Source: Leucocoprinus leucothites
Lineage: Eukaryota > Basidiomycota > Agaricomycetes > Agaricales > Agaricaceae
Direction of reading: 5' to 3'
Assembly: GCA_013368445.1 (NCBI GenBank)
Contig: JAACJO010000047.1
Location: 1-64,000 of the forward strand
Length of the DNA stretch: 64,000 bases
Shown here one piece after another: positions 35,681 through 49,227 of this stretch. Each line of letters starts with the position of its first letter. Positions within the stretch are counted from its first letter, which is position 1. Both the position numbers and the translations under genes were made by a program. The notes under the pieces were generated by a model that did no database searches, was not told the DNA's origin, and saw nothing but the letters and a program-made list of their open reading frames with translations.

Positions 35681-38400
35681 GACAGCATATCTTAATAACC
35701 GACGAATCAAGTTCAAGAAGTAAGAGACCCGCACAGGTGGCAGGATGTGCTCAGCGAGCACATCACTGTTGTCCTCTCATCTATCTTGATTGCCTTGATT
35801 GCGCCGGGGAAACAATCGATTAATGCCCAGATATCATTGGAACGGATAGCAATTCCTTAGGAATCGAACATTTGTCGCCTCTACAATTTCCACCCATGCA
35901 AATCGGACAAATATTGGGAGTTTCGTTTAGGAAATGTTGCTCGTGAGGCATGGACTTGAGAACATGCCGAGAGGCTCATCTGTGGCGCCTGCGACTGAAA
36001 TGGAAGCTCTGATGCCACTTCAAAAACACCGCTCAATCTTTCTTCTTTGTTACCAGGAGCCACTCTCTTGTGATGGGATCGAGGACCGCCGAGTCAATTG
36101 GTTAGGGGTTTTGATAATATCATAACACAACGAAGTAAAATTCTCAGCGTGGACACTTTTGAGAAGCTGATAGTAACTCCCGGACTTGCTTGGCCCTATG
36201 CTGGCATCGTATCGAGGTGTCCGAAGGATGATGCATGATTTATCGGCACGGCTCGGGAGATGAATTGGATCTTTCTATTATCACGGGCCCTGTCTCTCAG
36301 TCTTATTGACTGGACGTATACTCGGCCGTCGAACTTTTGCCTCAAACATATACAGGTGTATATAGTCTACATGATCTCTACAGCTATGATTTAAACACCG
36401 AGCGATTTCGTGGACCAAGGAGAGATACTTACATCAGCCGATTCACAAGGCATACTCCTCAATGCTGCCATATCTCATACATTCGACCCAGACACAGTCA
36501 ATCTAACCCTCACCTATTAGTCCACGGCACAACCATCGACTGCATGGACACTGATTTGGTATTAATAGAATGTGGTGCGGTTGAGATAGAAAAGGATGTA
36601 TCGCACTGTTTCGGGAGTTGATGGGAAGGCTGTTGAGAAGAAGCTACAGGAGGAAATGGTAAGGGCAATTGACACGCTTGATACAGTATTAGTGCCGTCA
36701 CATGTAAGCTCTTGTTTGGCAGCGCCGGACATGGTTCACAGCCGATGGAGTCGCCAGTCGTACTATGCCATAGTAGATTCGACTGTGCGCTTGAAGCGAA
36801 GGATCGAAATCAAACTAGATGGTTGAAACACTTTTTGTCCAACAAGCTCTGGAACATCCATCTAGCTTCACTAGAGAGAATGATCGTGAGGACAGTTCCT
36901 GTGAGTCTCCCGGTGGGCGTACTTTGCATCTGCGAGAAAGATAAGGTAGACTGCTTGGGGAGGGGGGATAGCGAGGATACGCGTGATGGCTATAGGTGGT
37001 TTATTAGTAGAATCGAGTGGAGCATCAAAACAGCGAGCATTCGGATCTACCTCGGCAACCGAAAAGCCAACCGAGGACGCTCTTCGTACTCCCGCACGAT
37101 GTCGCAATGTCGATATTGAGACGGTGGTAGTGCGTACTCCGGGTTTCCTTGACAGCATGCTGTTCTCCAGTGATGAGTTCGACGCTGATATCTTCAAGAA
37201 TTCGGTCCCTTGATGCAGGGGGCAGAAGCAGAAACTAGTTATGAATCATGATTAAAGATTTAGGGCGCCCGGAAGTACGAACAGAATTTGTCACACTGTT
37301 CTTGATGTTACGCCTGTCACATTTCGAGTACCCACCAATTCTTCTCCAACAAACTATGCAGTATGAGTTCGGTTAAAGGCACTGCAGTATATACTAGCTA
37401 TTACCAATTCTCCTTGTGCTAGCGCTAGCTCAATACCTGGAATACTCATCGAATTTGACTTGCGAGTTACACACCCAACCGTCTACAGCATTCCCCACCA
37501 TCCACGCCTGCCCCTCAAACACATCCACTGTCGCTTTAGCTTTCTCCCACTACTCTCTGGCCTTGCCCCTTAATCTCTCACATTGATGAACGCCGAAATT
37601 TCTCTCTCCGGGTATCCTTGGGACCAATTGGGGGTGTGAATACAGACTTGAGCCCATGCTCATTCCCAGGTACGATCTTGTAACCCCTGGTCACCTACTT
37701 TCAGTTCTTCTGCGCTTTCGATACTTACATCTCAAGTAAGGCATGTGTGTGGATGGAGGACATACCCCGCCTTTACGGGGCACCTATGCATCCTTCCGAC
37801 GAACCTCGATCCCTCACCGCCGAACGAGGCCCGCTTCAGGCAATTGCATGGGCTCGACCCTGGGTGAATTCTTTCTGTCATAGAATATTATCAAAGTTGA
37901 TCTCCAATTATTTTGCCGTCTCTTCAGCAATTGTTCACAAGGTATGTCAGGCATGACGAAGTATATTGCAAGGTATTTAATGGCCTACCTTAGGTAACCT
38001 GTGTTGGTTGCGTCTGAGCATCTTATCGCCGCGTTGGGTAAATGCACCGATGGAGCAGACATACGGCCCATATAGTCTCAATGTGAGTACCTTCAACAAT
38101 TTCTAAAGACAGAATAGGACTCGAGAACGCAAAGCAGTGGTCAGGATGATCTCGCTGCTTGTCAGCACATCTATCCCGCCGGAGGATTTTACAAAGCTAC
38201 ATTTATTGTTGAAGTCGCACTGGCAAACGAGAGCGCGTGTGAGGAGTATTAGGCGAATTCCACGCTTAATCACTCGAGATTCGAACGTTGCAGCGCGTAC
38301 GCTCCATGAGGAATGTCCCAGGCCGTTGGGGGAGAGATACTAAAAACGGGTTCTCCCAAAACTAGCAGGAAGGAGACCGTTAATGACTAATCATACACCA
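35681..38400. repeat. Array spacer block S, copy 1
   Basis: Spacer repeated at 38,400-40,640, 43,780-46,640 and 58,830-62,040. Landmarks shared by eye: a TTGATTGCCTTGATTG stretch after the promoter (35,785), CTCTTGTTTGGCA (about 36,710), an acidic reading frame ending near 37,213, CTACCTTAGGTAACC (about 37,984) and, at the right end (38,345-38,400), a fragment resembling the sixth exon of the membrane gene. I see no complete gene. Confidence 0.65.
36983..37213 (+). other. Conserved acidic C-terminal reading frame in spacer S
   Basis: The frame ends with ETVVVRTPGFLDSMLFSSDE and a short tail. Related wording recurs at 60,650-60,832 (AKTPVVCNLDFLDDIQFSDD) and, broken by frameshifts, near 39,570-39,690 and 45,400-45,500. 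This could be the last exon of a plus-strand gene once divergent from the membrane gene. Upstream exons could not be joined in any copy, so it is either a remnant or a gene I cannot resolve. Confidence 0.35.
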
Positions 38401-40640
38401 TTTGCCCATTGAATGAGGATATGATGCGACATGCTTGAGAGCACTCGTGTGACAGAGTCACCAGTGCAGTCAAATTTACGAGATGGAAATCGGGGCTCTG
38501 GGGGATAAAGTAAGATATGGACCAAACGCGTGCCACCTATGGGTACTGCGAGCCTCAGCATACTCTTTTCTACGTCAGAGACATGAGTGCTTGGTCCATC
38601 AGAGTCGTCAACGCAGCCGATTCGTGTTCAGATCGGGTCCAGGTCGTTATCTCGCCAATCAAATGCAGAGAGTGATCCATCAAAGAGTAGAGTCAGAGTC
38701 CTAGTCGAGTACAATTGCTACTCGGGGCCGTATACCCCTGGAGAAACAATGTTAACGGAACTTGTCTTCAAATCTCGAAAAAGAGAAATACACTCACTTC
38801 CGTCTACTCTACCCGGTCAACCATCATGCCGATCTGATCCTCATCCACCGCGCCACAATATGATCGTCCAATCAAAGATGGAGGAACAAATGACAGAACA
38901 TGTTGAGGGAAGAAATGATTCAATCATGCGCTGTAGTCGTACATGCACACTAATTTGGTGTTGACCAAGCGTGGTGCGATCAGGGGAGATGTGAGATGGA
39001 GGGCTACCCTGTGGCAAGACGTGTCAAAGTATTTCGGGCGTTGGCAGGGGGAGTGTGGAGAGGAAGCCACAGGCATGGAGGATAATGGAAGGCAGGAGTG
39101 ATCCATCCATGATATGACGCTCGCTGACTTCTAATGTAATCTCTTGTTTGGCAATGTCGGGTATCGATCATGAGTCTATGGAGGTCCATTTTTCGTCATG
39201 AGGGTTACGCAACGCTATGCACGTTCAGGCGTAAATTCGAAACGAAGGACCATGAACATACCAGATGATCGAGATTTTTTTCTCCGCATTATCTAACATG
39301 CTTTCAAATGTGAATCCGCTGTGACTAAAAAAATAGCGACTGTGATAGACAGCCTCATTAATTTCGACATTTTCGGCGAGGACTCCGAATAAATCAGGTT
39401 GTTGTTAGAGAGGATGGCTACCGAGGAGATCGCAAGGGTGCGTGTGATAGCTATAAGTAGCATATTAGTGAGATTGAGTGAGATTGAAGGACAGTCAGCA
39501 TACTGAAGGAACATTCCGTGCTCGAGCCCATCCCCGCAATCGAAATACGAGTCGAAGAAGTTCTTCGTACTCCCGCACATGTGTCGACGTTGAGACGCCG
39601 GTGGTGCGTGCCCCGGTTTCCACGATGGCTTGCAGTTCCCTGATGATGAATTCGACGCCCATGCCTTTGGGTATCCAGCCACCTGATGCTGGCAGAAGAA
39701 GCAGGAGAGATTAGATGACTTAGACGCCCTGGAAACAGGAAATCAAATTCGTCACACTTCTTGTGACGTTACGCCTGTCGTATTTCGTCGGGTCTGCGGT
39801 CACCGTCAAGTCTTCTCCAACAAATTTTGTAGCACGAGCTCAGCTAAAGGCACTGGAACGTATACCAGCCTCCTCTGGTTCTGCCTTACACTGGCGTTAG
39901 CTCAACACCCGGAATACGCGGCGGATTCGAGATACGGGCTATACGCCCAACCTTCCTCAGCCCTACCAGCCGTTCGTGCTTGCCCCCCAAACACGTTCAC
40001 GTCTCAGTCTCCCACCAGCATCGCCTCGAGGTCGATCACGCAATGATAACCGAGCTTTCAATCCTGCACGCCAATGCTCACACTCCAAAGGGGGGGGGGG
40101 GCACATGTATCGGTGGAGGTTTCTCCGCATCACATACTAGGTACGTTGGGCATGACACGATATACTTACAAGGCCTCTAATGACTTGCCTTAGGTACTCT
40201 ACGCCAGTTACATTTGAACATTGTTGTGTGTTGGGCGAATGCACCAATGGAACGAACATACCAATCATACAGCAGAGCGTGAGTACCTTGGAAAATTTAT
40301 AACGATGTAACAGGGCTCAGGCTCAGGGATGTACCACAGTGACTAAGGAGGTTGCGGCTTGTCAACACACTCAACCCGACTGATGATGAAGGACAAAGCT
40401 ACTCCTGTAGCTAAAGTCGCACAACGAAACGAGATCGCGTGCGAGAGGTACTCTACGAATCCACGTTTAATCTCTCGAGATTCGAACTCGACAGCACATA
40501 CGTCCCCATCAGGAGTGTTCCGGGCCATCGAAGAGGATCAATTACAGGGCACCTCCAGAACTGGCCAAAAAGAGGCTGATAATAGATGTCCGTACACTAC
40601 CGAGGACCAAGTGCGATGCCACTCCAAATTTTGTTCTTAT
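38401..40640. repeat. Array spacer block S, copy 2
   Basis: Second copy of the spacer, directly following copy 1 with no intact membrane gene between them. It contains an uninterrupted G12 run (40,090-40,101) and ends (about 40,595-40,640) in a short piece resembling the sixth exon of the membrane gene (CCACTCCAAATTTTGTTCTTA against CCACTCCAAATTGTGTTTCC). Confidence 0.6.
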
Positions 40641-41589
40641 TGAACCTCTCTCATCGAGGACTTCCAGGTATAATAGCATTTTCATTATCCAAGCAATCAT
40701 CATCACACGATGTTTGTTCGAATGAAAACAGCTCCTTCATGCATGTCTCCTCTGTCGTCCTGTTTCTTGTTTGGAGTGTTATCCATGTCACATTTCGGCT
40801 ATTAATTCTGGCTTGGGCGCACGGGATTAGTGCATTTACTGGGAACACACCGGTGATACAGAACACATGCGTGTGCATTCCATATTCCCTAATGAGTGGA
40901 TAGCTCTTGTTGACGTGCCACAGTCGAACCCGGCATGTGAATGGGGCAGTTCCGGTATTCTGTGTCACGTCCATTGTATAACAATGGAATAAGGAGGGTT
41001 CAAGTGCATTGATTTCAACGATTAACAGGGCTTGGGCGCATTTACCAAAACTATGAGTAATTCTCTCCCAGCTATAACAGCTGGCTGAAATATCTCCCCC
41101 TCCTGGTATTGATCCCTGCGGGTGCCAGAATAAGCCAATTATATCTCTTCGCCTCGAAGCTCGTGAGGGAATTATGTTAGCCAAAGCTTGAAGGTTGTTA
41201 TTTTCCAGCTCCTATCGCAATAGCTCTCTCAACCCGTCAATATTCGCAGGCACGTATTGTCAGCAGAAACTTCGGAGACCAAGGTGCTTATCACTCCTCT
41301 TTTCAGTACCCACCAACGCACATATTACGTGCGTTGTAGTGAATTTCAGTCTCGAGAATCATACAGTTTTCTACAACGTTCTCTGCTGCAGGATCATCAA
41401 AAGTCTCTCTACGTGAAAAAATAAGTTTATTTGCATACATAGACAAATCAAATATCACTACGGTCTACTGGGGAGAACAGATGTTTGCAACATAGCAGAA
41501 AGTTGGTATTCATGGAAATGGTCAGAAAGGTGCGAATTTGAGATTAATCCTATTCCTAGCAATCCCGGGTTGCAAGGCGCTACACACTA
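40641..41589. repeat. Array spacer block T, copy 2
   Basis: Matches 31,359-33,489 in shortened form. A 177-codon minus-strand frame (41,184-40,651) is open here but the equivalent frame is full of stops in copy 1, so I do not call it a gene. Confidence 0.6.
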
Positions 41590-43724
41590 CTACACGGGTG
41601 ACCGTGCATCGTGCATCAAGGGTGATGACAGCTCATATTCTCGCAGTTCATCCGTCACAAGAGGGTCTTGGGCGGGCTTATCACTGCTGACATCCATCAA
41701 GTGTTCTTGCAGTAGCGCAATTGTTCGAGCTTGTTCTTCCGTTGAAATACCGCGATTCCCTTCGACTAGAGAAATGCGACGCCCAGAGAACGCGTGGACT
41801 AAGCCATAGATGGAGAGCGGTTTGATGCCTGATACAGAGCCTACTTCAGCGATCGCATATGTACAATCAACCAAAACCTGTAGCGCACCAAAAAGGACTA
41901 ATAATAAAGTGCTCCCAAAAATGGCAGCGTACAGACCATTGACGAACGTCCACACACCACCAATGAGTGCAAAGCCACTCCAAATCGTGTTGTCATAATA
42001 TTCCTGCTCATTAAGGGCTTGAGGGGTAACATCATCAGGTAATCGTGTCCGTATTGTTGCCGTCGTGCTTTCCTTTCCAGAGAAATTGCATGAGTTGAGT
42101 CCACCGTAGTAGTAAGATGAGAAGTTATAGGGATCCGGTATCAACGATCGGAAATGAGTCGCATAGAAGTTTCTATACTTCGGGTGTCTGAGTGCTACCG
42201 AGGCCAATCTAATCATCAGGAGCAAGCATACCTTTGGGAATCCCATAGCCACAGCTGTACTACTGTACACGCGCCTGTGGCCGCTAAGAGCCGGAGACCC
42301 ACGGAGGTGAGTTCCTGGAGAGAGGATGACAGGGTCAGCAACTGGAGCCAAGTCATTTTCAAAATCATCTGTCATCCCAAGGTGGAGCAAGACCTCAAGT
42401 GGTACTGGGGAATGCTCCTGGAATCTCATCACTAGCTCTGTAAAATTCAGTGTAATCATTACCTGCTGTGCCTGAAAGAGATTGCCGATCCATAAATGAT
42501 CTTCGGGGTCAATAGGAAGGATACAGGAGATGCGCAAAGAGAACGAGTTCGTCACAACACAGGCTAATTAAATCAGCCATGGCCAGCGCAACCGGTGGAC
42601 TTGCTTACTGATGTTTGAACCACAATCCCAGGGTGGCAATGAAAGGTACACGAGATCATAAATCTTTATGTCTGGTTTGAGGTGCTCAGAACTCAAGCTA
42701 TTTACATCCGGAATTGACTGAATCAAAGAAGGATCGATAAATGCACATAATCGAGAAAGCATTCTTTCACATACAAGATACAAAGATTCCAAGTCATCAC
42801 CACCCCCGGTATTAGCCTGCACCCTAGAGCTTTGGATGAAAGTGCTGCTAACACTGGTGGAATCATAACTTGGTCGAACCACAGTCAAATAGCCCAATAG
42901 TGAGAGCATTGCAAACAAGCATAGGATCGCACTTCCACCTCGTGCACCTCGGGAGAGCATTGTGTCGGACCTGGTTTGAAGTCAGTCAGCCAACTTGAAA
43001 TAGAGTCTCTTTAAAATCTGACCTGAACCGTCGTCTCCATGGCATTGCACCCATGAGTACAGTCCATCGGCTTGGGTACTGCGCACAAGCATGGTAATTG
43101 GACCACAGTTTATAGGGTCGCGCAACACTTTTCCACCCAGCTCGCCAAACCTCAAGGGCCAAATAAAGAAGCATGAATATACTTGAAAGAGCAAGAACGA
43201 TCAAAAGGAGTGTCTGTACTCGAAAAGTCGTTGAGTCTCTCAATCCTTCATGATAATTGCGATAATAGGTTGAGGAATCGGGCCACTCATTTGGGCTTGT
43301 GAGAAAAATATCGGGAAATACAATCAAGATGACCACTAGAAAGAGATATAAGTATCTGATGTAGGTAGGGCCTTTCAAAACTCATACCTATTCCCAGCTC
43401 AATCAGACTATAAAGGATGTCGAGGCCAGCGACCCACAGCCTTCCTGGTTTTACCCTGCATCGGTTATCACTCAATTGAGCTCCTGTTTGACTCATGCTG
43501 TGACCTCACCGCCATATGTTGTGTAGCAAAATGGAGACCAATGGGGTCCAGTACACCGCAACATATTTAAATAACCAGGTGAGGTAATTGTTTACAAATG
43601 GACCAGTTCCCAGCGCTGGAAAGAACCGAATAAAATCGATGACCAGATAGGCGACCAAAACTGCAATAGATGTTCGGAGTGCGAGAAAATACACAAACCG
43701 GGGGGGCTTCTCTGAGGGGCTCAT
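41590..43724 (-). CDS. Membrane-protein family copy 4 (intact, 605 aa)
   Basis: Closest relative of copy 3. Exons: 43,724-43,510, 43,455-43,388, 43,335-43,023, 42,970-42,609, 42,563-42,232, 42,177-41,889, 41,828-41,590. Exons 2 and 3 to 7 have the same lengths as in copy 3 (68, 313, 362, 332, 289, 239 nt); only exon 1 is longer, by one codon. It starts MSPSEKPPRFVYFLALRTSI. Hydrophobic segments and the tail (GIKPLSIYGLVHAFSGRRIS, EEQARTIALLQEHLMD) match copy 3. Introns 5 and 6 also happen to be open in frame, so intron retention would still be translatable. Equal phase and length with diverged sequence argue that both copies have been under selection. Function unknown. Confidence 0.82.
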
Positions 43725-43767
43725 GAGAAGTCGGAAGGGAAGAATGGTCGGGAATCAATGTCAGACA

Positions 43768-43780
43768 TGGTATATATAGT
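43768..43780 (-). promoter_or_regulatory. TATA-like box of membrane copy 4
   Basis: TATATATA tract about 47-55 bp before the ATG, matching the position in copies 3 and 5. Confidence 0.5.
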
Positions 43781-46640
43781 CAAGATGGCAAATCTTGACT
43801 CTGGACGAATCAAGTTAAGAGACATGCACACATTCCAGGGTGTCCTCAACGAATGTATCACCGTTATTAGCCTGCCACGACTGTCGTACTACATGACCAC
43901 CCAATTGGATTGATTTCCTTGATTTCATTTGAGTGAACCCTCGATCAGCGCCTAGATACATATCATTGGGATGGATAGTAAACATATGCAGATCGAACCC
44001 TCTGTCACATCTGTGATTCACACTTATGTAGATTGAGCGAATGGTGGAAGTTCCATGTAGGGGGAGTTGCTCCAGAGGAGCCAAAACTCGAGGAAGTGAT
44101 GAAGCAGCTCTAGAAAATATGGTCCGAAGACAACCGGATCCATTGTCAAAGCAATGGCACAATTGTCAGTAATATAATACATCCAAAGCACACAAGACTT
44201 TCCTGTCTTGGAGATGGAAATTTTATTGGTACATCACTTACTTTGTACACCAAAGAACTAGATATAGATTTATTGGATAGCGAGATCTACGAACTGAGGA
44301 ATAGACGATTTGGTGTTCTCCACTGTCCATTGAACGGGGACTATGATACAACATGCTTGAGAGGTACTTGCAAAACCCGCGAGATGGGAATCGGGACTCC
44401 AGGGAACAAAGTAAAATATAGACGGAATGCATACAACTGACAACTGACATGTATTGTGAGCCTCCACACACACTTCACTAAACCAGAAAAATACTTTCGT
44501 CTTTGAGTCTCGTCAACATAGCTGATCATTATGCTGCCAATTGGATGGAGAGTGTCAATAATGAAGGATTAGAGCTAGGGTCCCAGTGGAGTACATATGC
44601 TATGCAGGGACCATATGCCACTGAAAAAAAAGTCAACGGAGCTTGTCTTCAATCCCCACAAAACGAGAAATATGCTCACATATTCTGTCCATCCCACCTA
44701 GTGGGCCATCGTGCTGGTCTGATTCCCACCCATTGTTCTATGGGACGACTGTCCAATCAAAGATGGATGAACAATGACAGAACATGCTCAGGGAAGAAAT
44801 GATTCGATTGTGTGTGCATACTAATTTGGCGTTAACGAGTGTGGTACAATCAGGGAGAGTGAGATGGAGGGCTACCCTGTGCAAGGACGTGCCAAACTAT
44901 TTCAGGTGGTGAGCAGGAGGACTGCTGAAAGGAAGCTATAGGTGTGGAAGATGATAGTAGGGAGGAGAGATTCATCCATGATACAATGTTTGTCGCCTTC
45001 AAATGTAATCTCATGTTTGGCAACACTGGGTTTTGATAATGAGCCAATGGAGGTCCATCTTTCGTCATGAGCACCACATAATGCTATGGACATTCAGCTC
45101 TACATTCGAAACGAATGATAATGAACATACCGGATGATCAAAAACATTTTCTCCATACCATCCAACATGCTCTCAAATGTGGATCCACTTTGGCTGATAA
45201 ACAACGGCTGTGAAGGACGGCTCTCATTAATTTCGACGTTTTTAGTGAGGAACATAAGTTAGGTTACAGTTAGAGGGGATGGCTGCCGAGGATATCATGA
45301 GGGTGTGTGCAACAGGTATAGGTAGCATGTTAGTGAGATTGAGTGGGATTTAAGAGCAGTTAGTGTACTGAAGGAGTGCTCCATGCTTGAATGCCAGCAA
45401 TTGACAAACTAGTTGAAGATGTTCTTCATATGTTTGCATATGTCGATGTTGAGGCCTTGAGGCACTGAGGGTATGTACTCTAGGCTTCCTTAATGACTTC
45501 ACCTGATGCTGGGAGAAGAGGCAGGAGAGACTATCAGTTATGATTTCACAATTTGTGGTGCCCAAAGCTGGAAACCAAGTTGGTCACACTGCTGATGATG
45601 TTATGCCCATCACATTTCGACTAAGGTGCTGCCTTTGTACTAGTCTCTCCTGATTATCCCTCATATGCGCTGGCTCAACACCCAGGATACTCGGTCCATA
45701 ATCCATGCGTAGTCTTCAAACACATCCATCACTTTAGTCTCACTGACCCCATCCCAATCTAATGCATTGGTGAAAACCAAACTTTCCCCCACATGTTCTT
45801 GTGATCAGTTCGGATACGGGACTATATCCACCACCCAGTACAACCTTGTAATTCCTGATGCCTGCTTTGAGTCCTGCGCGTTTCATACTTACACTCCCAA
45901 GTAGTGGCACATGTACCAGTGGAGGAGGTATACCAGCTTTGTAGAACACATGCAGCTTCCTTCGACAAACCTCAACCCCTCACTGCCACTGTCAAATGAG
46001 GCTCATTTCAGGCAATGGATCCACTCAGCCCTGGGTGCATTGTTTCTTTCATAGAAGATCGCTATGGGTCGATCTATGATTGTGGTGCTGTCTCTCCACC
46101 TATTGTTTGCTAGGTATGTTAGGTGTGACGGAGTATATTTACAAGACTTTTAATGACCTGCCTTGGGTACCTATGTTGTTTACATGTGAACATCAGGCTT
46201 GGCAGTACTTTGGGTACACACACCTATGGAGTGATCATACCAACTATACAGCATATGTGTGAGTACATTTGAAAATCTATAATCATCGAATAGAACTTGG
46301 GAATATACCACAGTGATGAAAATGACCTTGCATCTCGTCAACACACTCTGCCCAGTGGATCACAAGGCTACTCTTGTAGTCTGAGTCACACAAGTAAACA
46401 AGAGTGCATGCGAGGAGTATCCAAGGACTCCCACATTTCATTACTTGAGATTCAAACATTGTGACATGTGCCTTATCAGGAGCGTCTTAGGCTACTGAGG
46501 AGGACTAATAACAAAGTACTTCCAAAAATAGTGGGAATAATGAACCTCCATATATCACTAAGGAGTGCAAAGCCACTCAAACATGCCTTCTCATTGGAAT
46601 CCGGCTCAGCAACGGCTTTGGGTGTATTAGCATTTTTGTC
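43781..46640. repeat. Array spacer block S, copy 3
   Basis: Third copy of the spacer, visibly more decayed: many CG pairs of copy 1 appear as TG or CA. It ends at 46,497-46,640 with a clear fossil of membrane-gene exon 6 (antisense), beginning GAGGACTAATAACAAAGTAC. Confidence 0.65.
46497..46640 (-). pseudogene. Fossil exon 6 of the membrane-protein family
   Basis: GGACTAATAACAAAGTACTTC and the later AAGGAGTGCAAAGCCACTC match the sixth exon of copies 3 and 4 (33,787-33,880). No other exon survives beside it and the frame is lost. It shows that a further copy of the gene once stood here. Confidence 0.7.
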
Positions 46641-48360
46641 ATTCAAGCAATCATCATCCCTACAATGTTTGGTTGAATGTCAGATACTACAAACAGCTAC
46701 TTCTCCTGGGGAGGAGTCCTCTTCTTGTATGTCTCCATCCTCCTCTTTCTCAATTAGAGCCATAACTAATGAAGCTCAGTTTCTGCACCAACTTTATTTA
46801 GCGTTTCTGGATACGCTTCCCTCCCTGCTCCCTACTACCCTTTGACATGCCCGAGCAGTGACACAGTATCTTAGTTGAGGTTTTAGTGATGATGTTAGTA
46901 GATGCTCCATTTTAATCATGATTTGATTACTCATGACTCTAATTTACTCTTTTTCAAGCCTACAACCGAGTGCTGTTTTGAGCTCACTTACAACACCATA
47001 TCACAAATGATTGCACTTTGTCACCATATACAGGTTATCTGATTGTGAGGCAAAAGATGATTGAATTTGTAATGTTGAATCTTTGTATCAATGTAGGTCA
47101 TCCATTGAGATATGCCATTTAGTTAGCACTTATAATTTTCTAATGAATAGTCGGCTTCCTTTGCATTCAAGGTGCTCATCATCAATGAGCTCCATGAACT
47201 CAATAGTCCTTGTTCAGACCTCGTTTTTGGAGTCCAGGGTATAAAAGTGTTCTGGTTGTGAACCAACTTTATCCCATCATTGGTGCTGAACCCAGAGTAC
47301 CCAATGCAGTTGGCCAATATTGCTAGATGTTCCAGCTGAACAGGTTCAATACACTGGTGTTGTCACAAGGAAACAGCCTTTCAGTGCGCAGTCACTTCAA
47401 GTCAATTTCTAGACTTAGACAGGCTATTGTCAACAGTGCATTTCCTACGAGTAGTGTTAAGGAAGCTCTTTTTGGGAATCAAAATGCTGCAGGCACATTA
47501 TCTGACACTTATTAGTGAGCTATGAGCACCACTCAGCAGGGTCGAATCCCTTTCTTCCATCTCACACAGCCCCATCATCCATCTCTCACAAGAAGCTGGC
47601 CAAGCCACTCCAATTTCTATTTAAATATGGTGCTGTGACTTCCAGACAATTTAGGGTGCTTTCTTTCATTTGTAGGAAGTCTGCCGTATCTTCCAACTAA
47701 CTTCTCTTATCACAAGTGGATCTCTGATAACTCTCTTGGATCATTGATTAAGGCAGGATCAAGGTATTATCGGGGATGACAGATCTTATCCCTCTAATGA
47801 TCTGCCTTAGGTTCTCCACATTTTTGTTACTTCCAACCTTTTATTTTGCTGGTATATGAGACTAGTATTTATATGAGCATAGTGTGAGCAATCTCTAAGT
47901 TGTTCTATCAGCTTTGTTTCTGTCATTTCATCATAATTCCAAGATGACTCTACCATGACACCCTCATTCAATTTCATCTTTCACCTCAACAAGGCCAACA
48001 CCAGTGGACATACTCAGGTATATATGCAATCGCACCAGCCCCATGAATTCATACTGATACCCACAGTGAACTTTGAATGAGTAATCACTTGTAACATTTC
48101 ATATGGCGAGTTGCTAGCCATTTTCTGAGTAAAAATCCACAAGTTGTGCCTTTCCCCGTAAATTACTGTAATATCAATTTGCTTAACATTGACTATGTAC
48201 ACATTCTACAACAACTAGCACGGAACAACCATACATGTACAGAACTCAACATTGGTGCGAAATACATCATTTACACATGACGACAGCAAGTTGATGTTGG
48301 TGAAAAATGCCAGAAAGTTGGGTCCCAGTCAATCCTGATACCTAAGTAGTTACATGCTAG
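46641..48360. repeat. Array spacer block T, copy 3, with inserted unrelated sequence
   Basis: The left part (CAAGCAATCATCATCC at about 46,645) and the right end (AATCCTGATACCTAAG near 48,335) match the spacers at 40,690 and 62,590. The middle contains another S-type piece (about 47,770-47,900) and sequence I could not place. No gene is supported. Confidence 0.5.
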
Positions 48361-48563
48361 ATGGATGACCATGCATTAGAGGCAATGAATGTATATACTC
48401 TCACACCTCCTCACAGTTGCACTAGAGTCATGGCCTGGGTCTTGCTTATCACTGGTGACGTCCATCAGGTGCTCTTGCAACAATGCAATTATTCAAGCTT
48501 GTTCTTCAGCTGAAATATCATGATCCCCTTCTACTAGGGAAATCTGATGGCCTGAGAATGTGT

Positions 48564-48568
48564 GTACC
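48564..48568 (+). repeat. Target-site duplication, left (GTACC)
   Basis: Five bases before the 5' LTR, repeated exactly at 56,859-56,863 after the 3' LTR. Five-base duplications are usual for Ty3/gypsy integrases. Confidence 0.9.
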
Positions 48569-49163
48569 TGTCACGACCCGATCCTCCCAAATGGCCTGGC
48601 TGGCAATATCTTACTTAGAATCTTTTTACACAGGCTTTGGTTTCTGTCTCATCACATCGGCTCGCTTCCACTTCATTCACTCCACTCTTCTTCTTTGCCT
48701 TGTGTATTGTATTCAGACTTTCCCATGTCATGTCATGTTCCATTCCCCTTGTCATTTTTAGTTCCCTTCCAATGTCCCGGATATTCTTATCTTCTAGCCT
48801 TTCTGAAATGTCGGACGATAATTCTGCTTTTATCCTTTTTCTGCAATATCTTTGTTTTGTTAGTACCCAACCCTATCTGCCATATCATATATAAGTAGTC
48901 GAACTTGTACCATACTCTTCAGTCTGATAATTGACTAAGTCATGTGTTACTACTCTGTCTGATCTCTGCTCTCTCTTTGCCCTCCCATCTCTATCTGTTT
49001 CCGAAATATGGGTCAGTGTCAGTAGTGGCACAACACATAAGTTGAGGCCAAGACCCACTCCCATGTTCATCAAGCAGATCAGTCATCCCTGCTCCTCTGT
49101 CTTAGACACCCGGTCTTGAACATTGGCTCCATTCTCCCACCCTTAGTAACCCAGTTCTTAACA
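48569..49163 (+). repeat. 5' LTR
   Basis: Begins TGTCACGACCCGATCC and ends TTCTTAACA. A TATATAAG at about 48,888-48,895 is a likely promoter element. Compared with the 3' LTR I count 18 substitutions (17 transitions) and one 1-bp indel. Confidence 0.95.
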
Positions 49164-49227
49164 GTATTATCAGACTTCACCTTGCTACTGTCGCATCATC
49201 CCTCTGCTCCCTTCTCTCGTCTTCATC

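Noticed and set aside
40651..41184. 177-codon minus-strand frame in spacer T
   Set aside because: The matching frame in the other spacer copy (31,970-32,160) is full of stops, so it is not conserved as coding.
48560..48898. Open frames inside the LTRs
   Set aside because: They repeat in both LTRs and reflect non-coding LTR sequence rather than genes.
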